From CALBPI01 sp039033995 (GTDB taxonomy: Bacteria; Pseudomonadota; Gammaproteobacteria; Steroidobacterales; Woeseiaceae): a stretch of 13,227 nucleotides of DNA. The notes under the pieces were generated by a model. The model did not search any database and was not told where the DNA came from. It worked only from the letters and a program-made list of their open reading frames with translations. Both the position numbers and the translations under genes were made by a program. The first letter of the stretch is position 1, and every line of letters starts with the position of its first letter. The stretch is taken from positions 1 through 13,227 of the forward strand of contig JBCCBP010000063.1 of NCBI GenBank assembly GCA_039033995.1, in the 5' to 3' direction. Shown piece by piece: positions 1-7,819 of the stretch.

Positions 1-171
1 ACCATGCTGCAACTCGGTGATTAATACCTGTCGCGAATCGAACCCGCCTTGAACGCGGTCGGCGGACGCTTTGTATACAAGATGGTCGAACCGGGCTTTT
101 CGTCCGTGCGTGGTGTCACTGAAGCACCATCACGACTGACATATGCAAGCGTAATGGATTGGATTGTTGAT
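1..171. other. Left-edge stretch, no supported gene
   Basis: No convincing gene lies here. On the plus strand, the frame starting at base 1 reads a few codons and stops with TAA at 22-24, so this could be the last residues of a gene entering from the left, but that is too short to test. The stretch is directly downstream of the minus-strand regulator. A weak imperfect hairpin (TGGTG near 110, CACCA near 126) is followed by no T-run on either strand, so I do not call a terminator. Confidence 0.4.
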
Positions 172-2100
172 TCAAAACGAAGCCGGCAACCCGCCAAGCC
201 GTAAGCCTTCGCACAGGCGTTCCGTATGCGTCTCAATTCGGTAAGCGCTGCGCTTGCGGAAGAATGCGATATTCTCCGATCGATCCAATGCGAAGAGCTG
301 GTTGGCGATCGGCTGCGACTCGTCTATTCGCCCGAGCTGCCCCAGACTCGCAAGGTAATACCGAATCGCTACAATATACTTGGGATTCTGGCCAATCGCT
401 TTCTGGCCCCAACGCAACGCGTCTGCATAGTCCCCTTGCTGGTACGCAACCATGCACCGAATCGTGTCGAAGATGAACGTCACTGGCTGCGTATCCGCAT
501 TCGCCTCAATGCGGTCGAGAAACTGCAGGCTATCGCCATTGTTGCCGCTATAATGCAACACCACGGCCATACTGATGCTACCAACAACTGAATAAGGGTT
601 CAGCGCTAGTGCGCGTTCGGCCAGTAGCCGCCCTGTCTCGCTTTGCTTGTCAAGATGCATGACGACAGTGGCAGCCATGCCGAGCACGAACGCATCATCC
701 TGACACATTTCTACGGCCTGCCGAGCCATGTTCAGGGTCTTCTCGATTTGCTTGTCGCTATCGTTGTACTGCGACAAGAACATGCGGATCAATGCGGTCG
801 CACAATACGCCTCACCAAAATGCGGTTGGTAGCTGACCGCCTCTTTCAATAGCTCATGCGCCGCTTGCGGGTCGAAACCCGTCGAACTGAAAATTTTCGG
901 CAATGCGAGCAGAAAATAATCTCGAGCGGAGTACACGGATTTGTTGTTTGCAATATCAATCATCGAGACAAAGAAGTCGATTTCGAATCGAGTCGACAGA
1001 CAGGCTTCTATTCGATCAAGATAGTCGTCACGGTTATCTGCCGGAAAGTCTAGCCGCCAATTGTGGATGCAGGTGCCGCGGTCCACTTCGATCATGTCGA
1101 CTTCAAGTGCCGGCGTATGGCGGCGACCAACAATGCTTGCTTCCATCACAAAGTCGATATCAAGTGACTTCACTTGCTCAAAGATCGGCGCGTCATCGTT
1201 CAGTAGACGATTCGAAATCTCGCGCGAAACTACACCTACACTCTTATTAACGCTGGCCGCTCGATAGATCGCCTCCGTGATCTCAGCTGCGAGCTTCGAT
1301 TGCCGCTTGCTGATCGTTCGACAGTTGAGAATGACAACGCGCGGTCGCAGCTCAAGCTTCGATACAGCGACGGGTTGTTTTGCCGGAGCAATACCACTTT
1401 GACGCGCGACCGACAGCAATTCGATCCCGAGGGGAATAGCGTGGCTTTGGAGCTGTTCGTAGGCAAGCTTCAGCACCTTCCTGGCCTCCGCCAACTGATC
1501 GACTGCCTGATAAGTCTTGATCAGTGCGGCCCACGATGACTCGCGTGTGACATCAAGGTCCGTCAACTTTCGCGCATATAGAATACTCTCGCTGGTGCCA
1601 AGCGTGCGCTCAATTAGTTGATTCAGCAGCACCACGCGTTGGTGATTGGTTCGAACGGCCTGCGCGAGCCGCCATGACTCGAACTCAGGCGCACGCAATA
1701 GCGAGAGATCACCGAGAAACTCGCCGGTTAACTTGGCCTCTGCTTCTCGCAATCGCTCGACTGGCGCATGCGCACTGACCAACGACTGGGCATCGTCGAG
1801 ATCTAGTCTTATGCACGCATAGTCCAGGCCAATCTCGGTGCGACTGACAACAAGCACTGTTTCAGGCAGGCAACGCTTAAGCTGGCTGACTGCCCATCGC
1901 AGCCCACCTTTGGGGTCGGCCATCTGGCCGAAGAACAACGACGCAAGATGCGAGCGTTGCTGCGAGCGCGCCGTTACCGCCAAATAAGCTAGCAAGGCCC
2001 GGCATTTTCGAGACTTCGGCAGCGTCAGCTTGCGCGACGCCGCGCGTAGCTCAAATGTGCTGTGCGTTTGAATATCGAGGGTTGTTGAGCGCTTGTCCAT
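172..2100 (-). CDS. SARP/BTAD-type transcriptional regulator with TolB-like and TPR domains
   Basis: Probable cytoplasmic DNA-binding regulator. Residues about 14-100 read as the winged helix of SARP/AfsR-type activators (LALP-like 'KLTLPKSRKCRALLAYLAV', then 'LRWAVSQLKRCL' as the likely recognition region). Residues about 100-235 form a BTAD-like helical domain. Residues about 252-350 resemble the TolB N-terminal-like domain found in CadC/cyclase-type regulators ('DIDFVMEASIVG' and 'GTCIHNWRLDF' match its usual 'YVLEGSV...' and 'G..LW...YD' blocks). Residues about 385-610 look like TPR helices, and the end 'EGLRLGGLP' is typical of this TPR class. There is no signal peptide or membrane segment, and no STAND NTPase is seen. 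The ATG at 2100 has only a weak GTGG upstream, but the winged helix begins soon after it. The gene diverges from the three-gene protease run, which it may control; this is inferred from position only. The ligand is unknown. Confidence 0.82.
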   Translation of the reverse strand: MDKRSTTLDIQTHSTFELRAASRKLTLPKSRKCRALLAYLAVTARSQQRSHLASLFFGQMADPKGGLRWAVSQLKRCLPETVLVVSRTEIGLDYACIRLDLDDAQSLVSAHAPVERLREAEAKLTGEFLGDLSLLRAPEFESWRLAQAVRTNHQRVVLLNQLIERTLGTSESILYARKLTDLDVTRESSWAALIKTYQAVDQLAEARKVLKLAYEQLQSHAIPLGIELLSVARQSGIAPAKQPVAVSKLELRPRVVILNCRTISKRQSKLAAEITEAIYRAASVNKSVGVVSREISNRLLNDDAPIFEQVKSLDIDFVMEASIVGRRHTPALEVDMIEVDRGTCIHNWRLDFPADNRDDYLDRIEACLSTRFEIDFFVSMIDIANNKSVYSARDYFLLALPKIFSSTGFDPQAAHELLKEAVSYQPHFGEAYCATALIRMFLSQYNDSDKQIEKTLNMARQAVEMCQDDAFVLGMAATVVMHLDKQSETGRLLAERALALNPYSVVGSISMAVVLHYSGNNGDSLQFLDRIEANADTQPVTFIFDTIRCMVAYQQGDYADALRWGQKAIGQNPKYIVAIRYYLASLGQLGRIDESQPIANQLFALDRSENIAFFRKRSAYRIETHTERLCEGLRLGGLPASF

Positions 2101-2195
2101 ACGATTACCACGCAGATTAACACGCTAGAACACACTGGCCCCGTCTAAGGTCAGTTTAACTCAGCACGGACGCGAGGCCGGTTCCGGATATATCA
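2101..2195. promoter_or_regulatory. Divergent promoter region with paired direct repeats
   Basis: This 95-bp region separates the regulator from the propeller/protease run and must hold both promoters unless transcription starts elsewhere. Two short direct repeats are visible: AACAC at 2119-2123 and again at 2129-2133, and TCAG at 2151-2154 and again at 2161-2164. Both pairs have a 10-bp period. SARP-family activators are known to bind short direct repeats spaced about one helical turn apart, so these are candidate operators. The repeats are very short and could be chance. I could not place a convincing -35/-10 pair. Confidence 0.35.
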
Positions 2196-3158
2196 ATGGC
2201 GAGACTAGTTCACCAATACCTTGGGAATTTTCCCAGCGATCACGACTCAGATTGGACCGAATCGTTGCAAGGCGTGGCGCATGACGCAGCACATTGGTAC
2301 TTCACGCAGAAGACTCAAATCCTAAAGTTTCATGTGTCAACGACACTGACGAGCAACAAACGCTCGGCAGTCAGTCGGACCTCGATGCCCGCGGCGTTGC
2401 GGCGCCTGGGCGGAAATCACTTTGGCGATCCCGACCACCTGCAACTTGGCAATCGAGGGTATTTGGTAGTCCCGGTCGAAAGCGAAGACAGCGGCGCTGT
2501 GCTCGGTCGTCAACCGCATTTAGCGGTGTTTCGCACAGACACAAACCTACGTTTCGTCGGGTCAGCACCACTCGTACGGCAGAACGCATCGGAGGGCACG
2601 AGTCGCGCCGGCTGGCTGGCAATAAATCCAACTAATCAGTTGATCTACAGCTCTACTAATCGAATCAATCGCACCAAGCCGATATTCCGCTACAAACTAG
2701 ATGTCAACGCACTGCTGCGCGGTGATGTGACGCTAACGGCGACAACAAACGTAGTGCTCAAGAAGCCAAACGGTCGTGAACCGATAACGATACCCCGCTA
2801 CCTGCAAGGCGGCACGTTTTCCAATACGGGTGAGCTTTATCTGCTCAACGGAAAAATCGGTGGGCGCGCTGGTGACGGTGGTATTCGTGTGTTCAATCGA
2901 CGCGGCGTGCTGATCGATCGGTCTACAGTCCGCCGCAGTCAGACCAACCGTTTCAGATATCAATTCAAACCCGGCTGGCGGACGTCGGAAGAGCCCGAGG
3001 GAATTACGTTTTGGGATCTCGATCAGCTGAGAAAGCGCACGAATGTGCCGAATAAGCTGCGCGGTCAACTGCATGCACTGCTGCTCGATGTGCAGGTCGG
3101 GCGCAAGGACAACATTTGGTTCAAGCACTACAAGGTGCAACGAATCGCAAAAGACTAG
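2196..3158 (+). CDS. Hypothetical beta-propeller-like protein, apparently cytoplasmic
   Basis: I recognise the sequence style but no named function. The 320-residue protein is rich in short beta-strand blocks of the kind seen in propellers: 'DPDHLQLGNRGYLVVPVES', 'AGWLAINPTNQLIYSS', 'LQGGTFSNTGELYLLNG', 'GGIRVFNRRG' and 'EPEGITFWDLD'. The N-terminus ('SDHDSDWTESLQGVAHD', then 'HWYFTQK') fits the first blade directly after the start, so little seems missing. An in-frame TAA at 2157-2159 with no start codon between it and 2196 supports this ATG, although the ribosome-binding site is weak. There is no signal peptide or membrane helix, which is odd because the next two genes encode exported proteins. 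It is the first gene of the run and lies 40 bp before the next. It might be an intracellular sensor or binding protein; that is a guess. Confidence 0.7.
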   Translation: MARLVHQYLGNFPSDHDSDWTESLQGVAHDAAHWYFTQKTQILKFHVSTTLTSNKRSAVSRTSMPAALRRLGGNHFGDPDHLQLGNRGYLVVPVESEDSGAVLGRQPHLAVFRTDTNLRFVGSAPLVRQNASEGTSRAGWLAINPTNQLIYSSTNRINRTKPIFRYKLDVNALLRGDVTLTATTNVVLKKPNGREPITIPRYLQGGTFSNTGELYLLNGKIGGRAGDGGIRVFNRRGVLIDRSTVRRSQTNRFRYQFKPGWRTSEEPEGITFWDLDQLRKRTNVPNKLRGQLHALLLDVQVGRKDNIWFKHYKVQRIAKD

Positions 3159-3188
3159 GCGTGTGTTTTGCCATCAATGCACAGGTAT

Positions 3189-3194
3189 GGAGAG
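3189..3194 (+). promoter_or_regulatory. Ribosome binding site GGAGAG
   Basis: GGAGAG lies 4 bases before the ATG at 3199. It decides the start of the small secreted protein: the alternative ATG at 3187 overlaps this site and would add four residues before the signal peptide, and the longer open frame from 3043 overlaps the end of the upstream gene. Confidence 0.6.
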
Positions 3195-3198
3195 AACA

Positions 3199-3738
3199 AT
3201 GAACAACACAACGCTGACAAGAGTGTCACTGGCAGCCGTCGCGCTGCTACCCATCATCGCCGCCGCTGATCATGCTGAATCCAATGTCAAGATCGACTTG
3301 GACTCCGGTGGATATCGAGAGTCGAAATCATTCAAGACGAATGGATTCGTTTATCGATCAATTGGCGGAAACACGACGATCAAAGGTGAGAAGAAAAAAC
3401 GCAGCTGGAAGTGTGTCTGGTTGTGCAAGAAATCCGTCAAGAAGAAGGTAGAACGTATCGTTTTAGTCAACACGTACTACTCCGAAGTGTCGCCTGGCTC
3501 ATTTGTGAGCTCCGGTCCCGTTCAAAAGACATGCGAAGACGTGTCTTCATGCACGCTCAAGGAATGGGCGGTGGGCTTCAATATCAGTATGCAGTTCCCC
3601 AATGGTGAGAATGGCGGCGGCTTATTGCCAATAGACGGCGTAATCACAAATCACCGGATGATCATCGACGGTCAGCAATACTCAGCGTACACCGCCAAGG
3701 GCAAACACCCTACGCCAACCAACCCCATAGTCGAGTAG
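3199..3738 (+). CDS. Small secreted lysine-rich protein of unknown function
   Basis: A 179-residue protein that I do not recognise. The N-terminus 'MNNTTLTRVSLAAVALLP' followed by IIAAADHA is a clear Sec-type signal peptide, with cleavage probably near residue 23, so the mature protein is about 155 residues in the periplasm or outside the cell. A strongly basic segment at about residues 65-83 contains KKKR, KK and KKK and surrounds C72 and C76 (CVWLC). A second pair, C112 and C118, follows. With four cysteines in an exported protein, two disulfides are plausible. The rest looks like beta-rich sequence with Gly/Asn turns. It ends 12 bp before the metalloprotease gene, so the two are almost certainly co-expressed. 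It could be a partner, inhibitor, substrate or chaperone of the protease; nothing in the sequence chooses among these. Confidence 0.75.
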   Translation: MNNTTLTRVSLAAVALLPIIAAADHAESNVKIDLDSGGYRESKSFKTNGFVYRSIGGNTTIKGEKKKRSWKCVWLCKKSVKKKVERIVLVNTYYSEVSPGSFVSSGPVQKTCEDVSSCTLKEWAVGFNISMQFPNGENGGGLLPIDGVITNHRMIIDGQQYSAYTAKGKHPTPTNPIVE

Positions 3739-3739
3739 C

Positions 3740-3743
3740 GGAG
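3740..3743 (+). promoter_or_regulatory. Ribosome binding site GGAG for the metalloprotease
   Basis: GGAG lies 7 bases before the ATG at 3751 and begins one base after the stop codon of the small secreted protein (TAG at 3736-3738). This fixes the protease start and indicates closely linked translation of the two exported proteins. Confidence 0.6.
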
Positions 3744-3750
3744 CGTTATC

Positions 3751-6700
3751 ATGCGATTTTCTACCCAGAATACTCAATCCCTCGCGCGCCGCTCGGTCCA
3801 GTGCCGCATCACTAACCCTGGCATCGCATTATTGGCACTAGTTGCGCTGACTACGCCATTCGCGCCGGTGCAAGCACAGGTCATCATTGACTTTGAGAAC
3901 TTGCCAGCGAACCCGCCTGGCACACCGGGCGCTGGACCAGTGCTCAATCAATTTGCCGGATCCGGCGTTACATTCAATAGGCCCATACCCATCAACTATG
4001 CCATTGGCACCCTGGCCAAGCCGGACTTGCCGCGCTCAGGCTCGAAAGCCATCGTGCAGTGTTTCGCAGAGGAATTCTGCACGCGGCCCATCGAAGCGAG
4101 ATTTACCTCTGGGCAGCGGCGTGTGCGCGCATGGGTCGGATTTTCCGGAACCTTAAACACAGTACGCAACGTAGTGATGATCGGGTTTGATCAAAGCGGC
4201 AACACGATCGTGAGCAACAACGTCAGCATCGGCCCGGGGCAAGATTCGATTAGTGCCGATACGCCGTTGGAGGTGGAAGTTGCTGGGCAAACTATCCGGC
4301 GCGTAGTTATCGGTTTCGGCGGTGGTCTTAACACGAATGGCCTGGTCGTCGACGATTTCGAGTTCGATACGGCTGGAAGCCCACCGGTGTGTGCAACTCG
4401 TAATCCCCCGATATTGTCGCTGACTGAGCCCGTGAGCAACGCCGAAACGCAAGTGAACAATTTCCGCTTGCAGGGCGCTGTCACATCGGGTGCAGAAATA
4501 GAATCAGCAACGCTGACGATCACGGACTCCGGTCAGATGCTAAACCTGAGCAACATCGTGCCGAACAATGGCGGCAGTTTTGGTGCAACCAACATTTCAG
4601 GCATGCTTGCGCCGGGTCAGAACACAGTAACGATGACGGTCACCAATTGTGCGGGTACATCAACCGTCGAGCGCGCCGTTGAATACAACCCGCTGAGTGA
4701 AAATACATCATTCGAAGTCCTGGGCTTCGAAGTTACACAGGCAATACAGAATCCGTTTAACACGATTCGGTTGATCGCTGACAAAAAAACTTACGTGCGC
4801 GTTTATCTAAGGGTGAACGGTCACCCTGCGATTGACGGTGTCACTGCGTCACTAACCGGCCATCGGCGTTCTGCCAGTAACGCGGACTTGCCGGGAGCGC
4901 CGATTGCACCAGGTCTATTGAGCCCAGACAACTCGGTTGATATTGATGCGATAACCTCACATCGCGCACTAAGACGACGGCTGGATCTCAGCCTGAATTT
5001 TGAGTTGCCCGCAAGCTGGACAGCAGCAGGCGAGCTGCATCTAAAGCTGTCGAATTTCAAAATTGACGGGGTTACCGTGCCATTGCTGTGTGACGGTTGT
5101 TCGGAGGTAGTTGGGACCTTCAATGACAATCGATTTCATGCATTCGTCGCGAGCCGAACGATTGATCTTGGGTTGTGGGCCGTACCAAACGTAAACACGG
5201 CGAATGGTGTCATGAATACGGTGCTGCCGACGACCAACGATTTCGACATGCTTGAGTCATGGTTACGACGCGTATACCCGACCTCAGAACTCAACGTGAA
5301 CCGGACAACTTTCACGCCTATGGTAGGCGTGCCGGGCATCGATTTCGATGCCACCGACATCAACGACCTCCTGATGACGCAATACATTCTCGACGCATTA
5401 TCCAATAGCATCGTCGAAGGGACCCGTTACATCAGCATAATCTCGGATTCAGTCGCTTTTATGCAGGGTAGGGCGATAGGGATACCTGGGCTCGTCGCAT
5501 CAGGCCCCACTGGGTCGCCCATGACGTATGCATTTACACAATGGGACACCGACAGCACCTATGGTGATTGGTACAACGCACATGAACTAGCCCACTTGTT
5601 TGGAAGAAAACACCCGGGCTATTGTCGGAATAACAGCTCGGATGATGATTCGTATCCGTATGAACTCGGGCGAATTGGCTACCCGATAGGACACCAGTTC
5701 GAATCGCAAAGCCCTGTCGGATTTGACGTGGGCGATGCAGCATTGAGTCTGCCGGTAGCAGTTTATGACCCGACCGATAACTGGACCGACGTCATGACGT
5801 ATTGCGACAACATTTGGATATCTGATTATACCTACAAGGGTCTGATCGATGGACTGGACAACGATACGCTGGGTGGCAGTGTCGGCAACCTGGTGTTTGG
5901 CGAAACAGCATCTGATTCCGTCGGTAGTACCGAGGACATCGATACAGGAATACTGGTTGCACAGATTGATTTGATCACGGATGTCGTTGAGCTGAATCCA
6001 TTGATTCGCATCCCAAGCCGCGGTACACAGGTGCGCACGGCAGATTCCGAATATCGCATTCATCTTCTTTCGGATACTGGGGAATTACTCGCGGACTACC
6101 CTACTGTCCCACAGGAAGCTACGCACTCGCCGCCCGGCCGTGCCGATGCGCTGATCGCAGACGTGATCAACATGGCGCAAGGCACATCGGAAATCAAGAT
6201 TATGAAATCAGCACGTGAACTAGCCAGTTTGCAGCGGTCACCGGCGTCACCAAGTCTGGATCGGGTCAGCGCACGCCTGCAGGCTGACGGCAGAGTTGCA
6301 CTGAACTGGGTCGCAAGCGATGCGGACGATCAGCCGTTGTTCGCAACTGTCATGGTCTCATCCGACAGCGGAAAAACATTTAGAACCGTCGCGACCCGCT
6401 TGCATAGTCAAAGTTACAGTGTCGATGCAAGCGAACTCCCGGGCACACGATCGACACGGTTCCGCATCATTGTTTCTGATGGATTCAATTCTGTTTCACG
6501 CGATACCGGACCAATAGCGATTACAGATAAACCGCCAACTGTGAGCATCGTGAGCCCGAGTAATTCGGTCGGAAAGGCAAATACAGACCGAATCGTGTTC
6601 AGTGGTTTTGCACATGATCTAGAGGACGGCCAATTAGCCGGAGACTCACTCGAATGGCGCTCATCGCTGCAGGGCGAACTTGGAAGCGGACGTTACATGA

Positions 6701-7071
6701 CTGCGATGCTACGACCTGGCCGACATACCATCAGCCTCACGGCTGCAGATCGAAATGGGAATACATCGGTCGCGAAACTCCCGCTCACGATCAGCAGACT
6801 GCCACCGATAGCCAATGCCGGCGAAGACCGAGTGGGTCGCGTTGGCCAGAGCGTGATACTTGATGGAATAGCGTCATCAGGCGCGGGGGATTTGAAGTTC
6901 GCCTGGCACGTCGTATCGCAACCAGATGGCGGCGCGGCGAGACTACGTGGCGACGATTCGGGCGAGGCGAGATTTGTTGCCAGACAGCCGGGTGTTTATG
7001 AGATTCAGTTAACTGTGGAGGACAGATTTGGTTTGTCTGGGATCGATTCTATAGTGATTGAACTTCGATGA
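3751..7071 (+). CDS. Secreted multi-domain zinc metalloprotease (metzincin-like)
   Basis: Likely an extracellular or cell-surface zinc endopeptidase of 1106 residues. Residues 1-42 are a long Sec signal peptide with probable cleavage at VQA|QV. Residues about 43-210 form a beta-rich, jelly-roll-like domain, possibly for binding. Residues about 217-310 look Ig-like. From about 321 ('FEVLGFEVTQAIQ') comes the module that usually precedes the catalytic part in this type of bacterial protease. The catalytic motif is HELAHLFGRKH, with H611, E612, H615, G618 and H621 as the HExxHxxGxxH ligands and base. A Met-turn-like 'DVMTYCDNIWISDYTY' has M682. Beyond the catalytic domain are a beta-sandwich region (about 750-920), an Ig-like domain (928-1015) and a PKD-like domain (1017-1106, starting 'PPIANAGEDR'). 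No membrane anchor, PEP-CTERM or other sorting tail is present. All catalytic residues are intact. It is the last gene of its run. The substrate is unknown; the flanking binding-type domains suggest a large polymer or glycoprotein. Confidence 0.85.
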   Translation: MRFSTQNTQSLARRSVQCRITNPGIALLALVALTTPFAPVQAQVIIDFENLPANPPGTPGAGPVLNQFAGSGVTFNRPIPINYAIGTLAKPDLPRSGSKAIVQCFAEEFCTRPIEARFTSGQRRVRAWVGFSGTLNTVRNVVMIGFDQSGNTIVSNNVSIGPGQDSISADTPLEVEVAGQTIRRVVIGFGGGLNTNGLVVDDFEFDTAGSPPVCATRNPPILSLTEPVSNAETQVNNFRLQGAVTSGAEIESATLTITDSGQMLNLSNIVPNNGGSFGATNISGMLAPGQNTVTMTVTNCAGTSTVERAVEYNPLSENTSFEVLGFEVTQAIQNPFNTIRLIADKKTYVRVYLRVNGHPAIDGVTASLTGHRRSASNADLPGAPIAPGLLSPDNSVDIDAITSHRALRRRLDLSLNFELPASWTAAGELHLKLSNFKIDGVTVPLLCDGCSEVVGTFNDNRFHAFVASRTIDLGLWAVPNVNTANGVMNTVLPTTNDFDMLESWLRRVYPTSELNVNRTTFTPMVGVPGIDFDATDINDLLMTQYILDALSNSIVEGTRYISIISDSVAFMQGRAIGIPGLVASGPTGSPMTYAFTQWDTDSTYGDWYNAHELAHLFGRKHPGYCRNNSSDDDSYPYELGRIGYPIGHQFESQSPVGFDVGDAALSLPVAVYDPTDNWTDVMTYCDNIWISDYTYKGLIDGLDNDTLGGSVGNLVFGETASDSVGSTEDIDTGILVAQIDLITDVVELNPLIRIPSRGTQVRTADSEYRIHLLSDTGELLADYPTVPQEATHSPPGRADALIADVINMAQGTSEIKIMKSARELASLQRSPASPSLDRVSARLQADGRVALNWVASDADDQPLFATVMVSSDSGKTFRTVATRLHSQSYSVDASELPGTRSTRFRIIVSDGFNSVSRDTGPIAITDKPPTVSIVSPSNSVGKANTDRIVFSGFAHDLEDGQLAGDSLEWRSSLQGELGSGRYMTAMLRPGRHTISLTAADRNGNTSVAKLPLTISRLPPIANAGEDRVGRVGQSVILDGIASSGAGDLKFAWHVVSQPDGGAARLRGDDSGEARFVARQPGVYEIQLTVEDRFGLSGIDSIVIELR

Positions 7072-7423
7072 CCGTCGGTCGATTTCCGGACTTTGCCGGG
7101 CTTTACGGTAGATCGAACTATGCGCAATTTCGCGACAACCAGATACGACGAACACCAATTGATAGTCACATTAAGCCATGCTTCGCAAATCTTACCCCTA
7201 GTATCTAGTCTTAGGGAAACTGAATTCGTATCCAACAACGGCGGCCAGCTCGATCACGTTGCCGCTAACCATGTCAGCCGAGACCGATATCACTGGGACC
7301 ATGGATCTATTCGCCGAACCGCGCCCACAACAGGGGAATAGAGTCCCGGAATTTCCCCCATTGGGCAGCCTTTGCACAACTCCTTTACCGGATCGATACA
7401 GCGCAGGCTTGCATTCGCTATCG

Positions 7424-7447
7424 CTGGTGCTGGTGCTGGTGCTGGCG
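7424..7447. repeat. CTGGTG hexamer tandem repeat
   Basis: Three perfect copies of CTGGTG followed by one variant, CTGGCG, form a 24-bp tandem repeat inside the gene-free gap. It is too short to suggest a function, but a hexamer tract can change copy number by slippage. Confidence 0.8.
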
Positions 7448-7803
7448 GCAAGACAATGTAGCAGGCAGTTGTGGCACTCAATGGAGTCGCGCTGGGCCAC
7501 CTGCCTTCGAATCCAAGCACAAGAGCTAGACGTTGATATCAATTCCGGATTCCCGAAGTCGTGGGACAAGCTGCTCGAGGCGAGCCCCGAAAGCACCTGC
7601 AGCGATACACCGCAAATCATACGTGGCAATTATAGCTTCAGGCGGCTTGGGTTCGGGTAAATGACGCCCACATTCCGACTGCCAACCTCGGTCTAGTGCT
7701 CCGGCAGCTCAATCACTCTTGCTGTGCGAATGGCTATCAAGATCAAGACTGACGAATAAGCACCAACGCTCGCCCACGCTTCCATGACGATCCGCGAGCA
7801 CAG

Positions 7804-7813
7804 GCACCGGTGC
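7804..7813. repeat. Perfect 10-bp palindrome GCACCGGTGC
   Basis: The palindrome lies 6 bp beyond the stop codon of the large cytochrome-domain gene, on its downstream side. It has no loop and no T-run, so it is not a recognisable intrinsic terminator. It may be chance. Confidence 0.4.
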
Positions 7814-7819
7814 ATCTAA

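Larger units (their letters stand above)
7072..7819. other. Convergent intergenic region, no supported gene
   Basis: This 748-bp stretch lies between the ends of two convergent genes. Open frames of roughly 130-140 codons exist on both strands over the same bases (plus 7259-7660, minus 7198-7629). Both translations are low-complexity or cysteine/serine-rich, lack a convincing ribosome site and resemble no family I know, so I call neither. No hairpin followed by a T-run was found, so the terminators expected for both transcripts are not visible as simple intrinsic ones. It may contain a decayed gene. Confidence 0.5.

Noticed and set aside
1..70. Minus-strand GGTTCGATTC-like string (near 35-45) suggesting a tRNA T-arm
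   Set aside because: The flanking bases do not form the 5-bp T-stem, and no acceptor, D or anticodon arm can be drawn around it.
3043..3198. Longer upstream start for the small secreted protein
   Set aside because: It would overlap the end of the propeller gene and bury the signal peptide in the interior; the GGAGAG before 3199 gives a proper N-terminal signal peptide.
7093..7341. Plus-strand 82-codon frame just after the protease
   Set aside because: TTG start without a Shine-Dalgarno sequence and a product without recognisable features; the spacing alone is not enough to call it part of the operon.
7198..7629. Minus-strand 143-codon open frame in the gap
   Set aside because: Serine/cysteine-rich composition, no recognisable motif and no supporting ribosome site; may reflect low stop density only.
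7259..7660. Plus-strand 133-codon open frame in the gap
   Set aside because: Poor ribosome site, low-complexity leucine/valine stretch produced by the CTGGTG repeat, no family resemblance, and an equally long open frame on the opposite strand.
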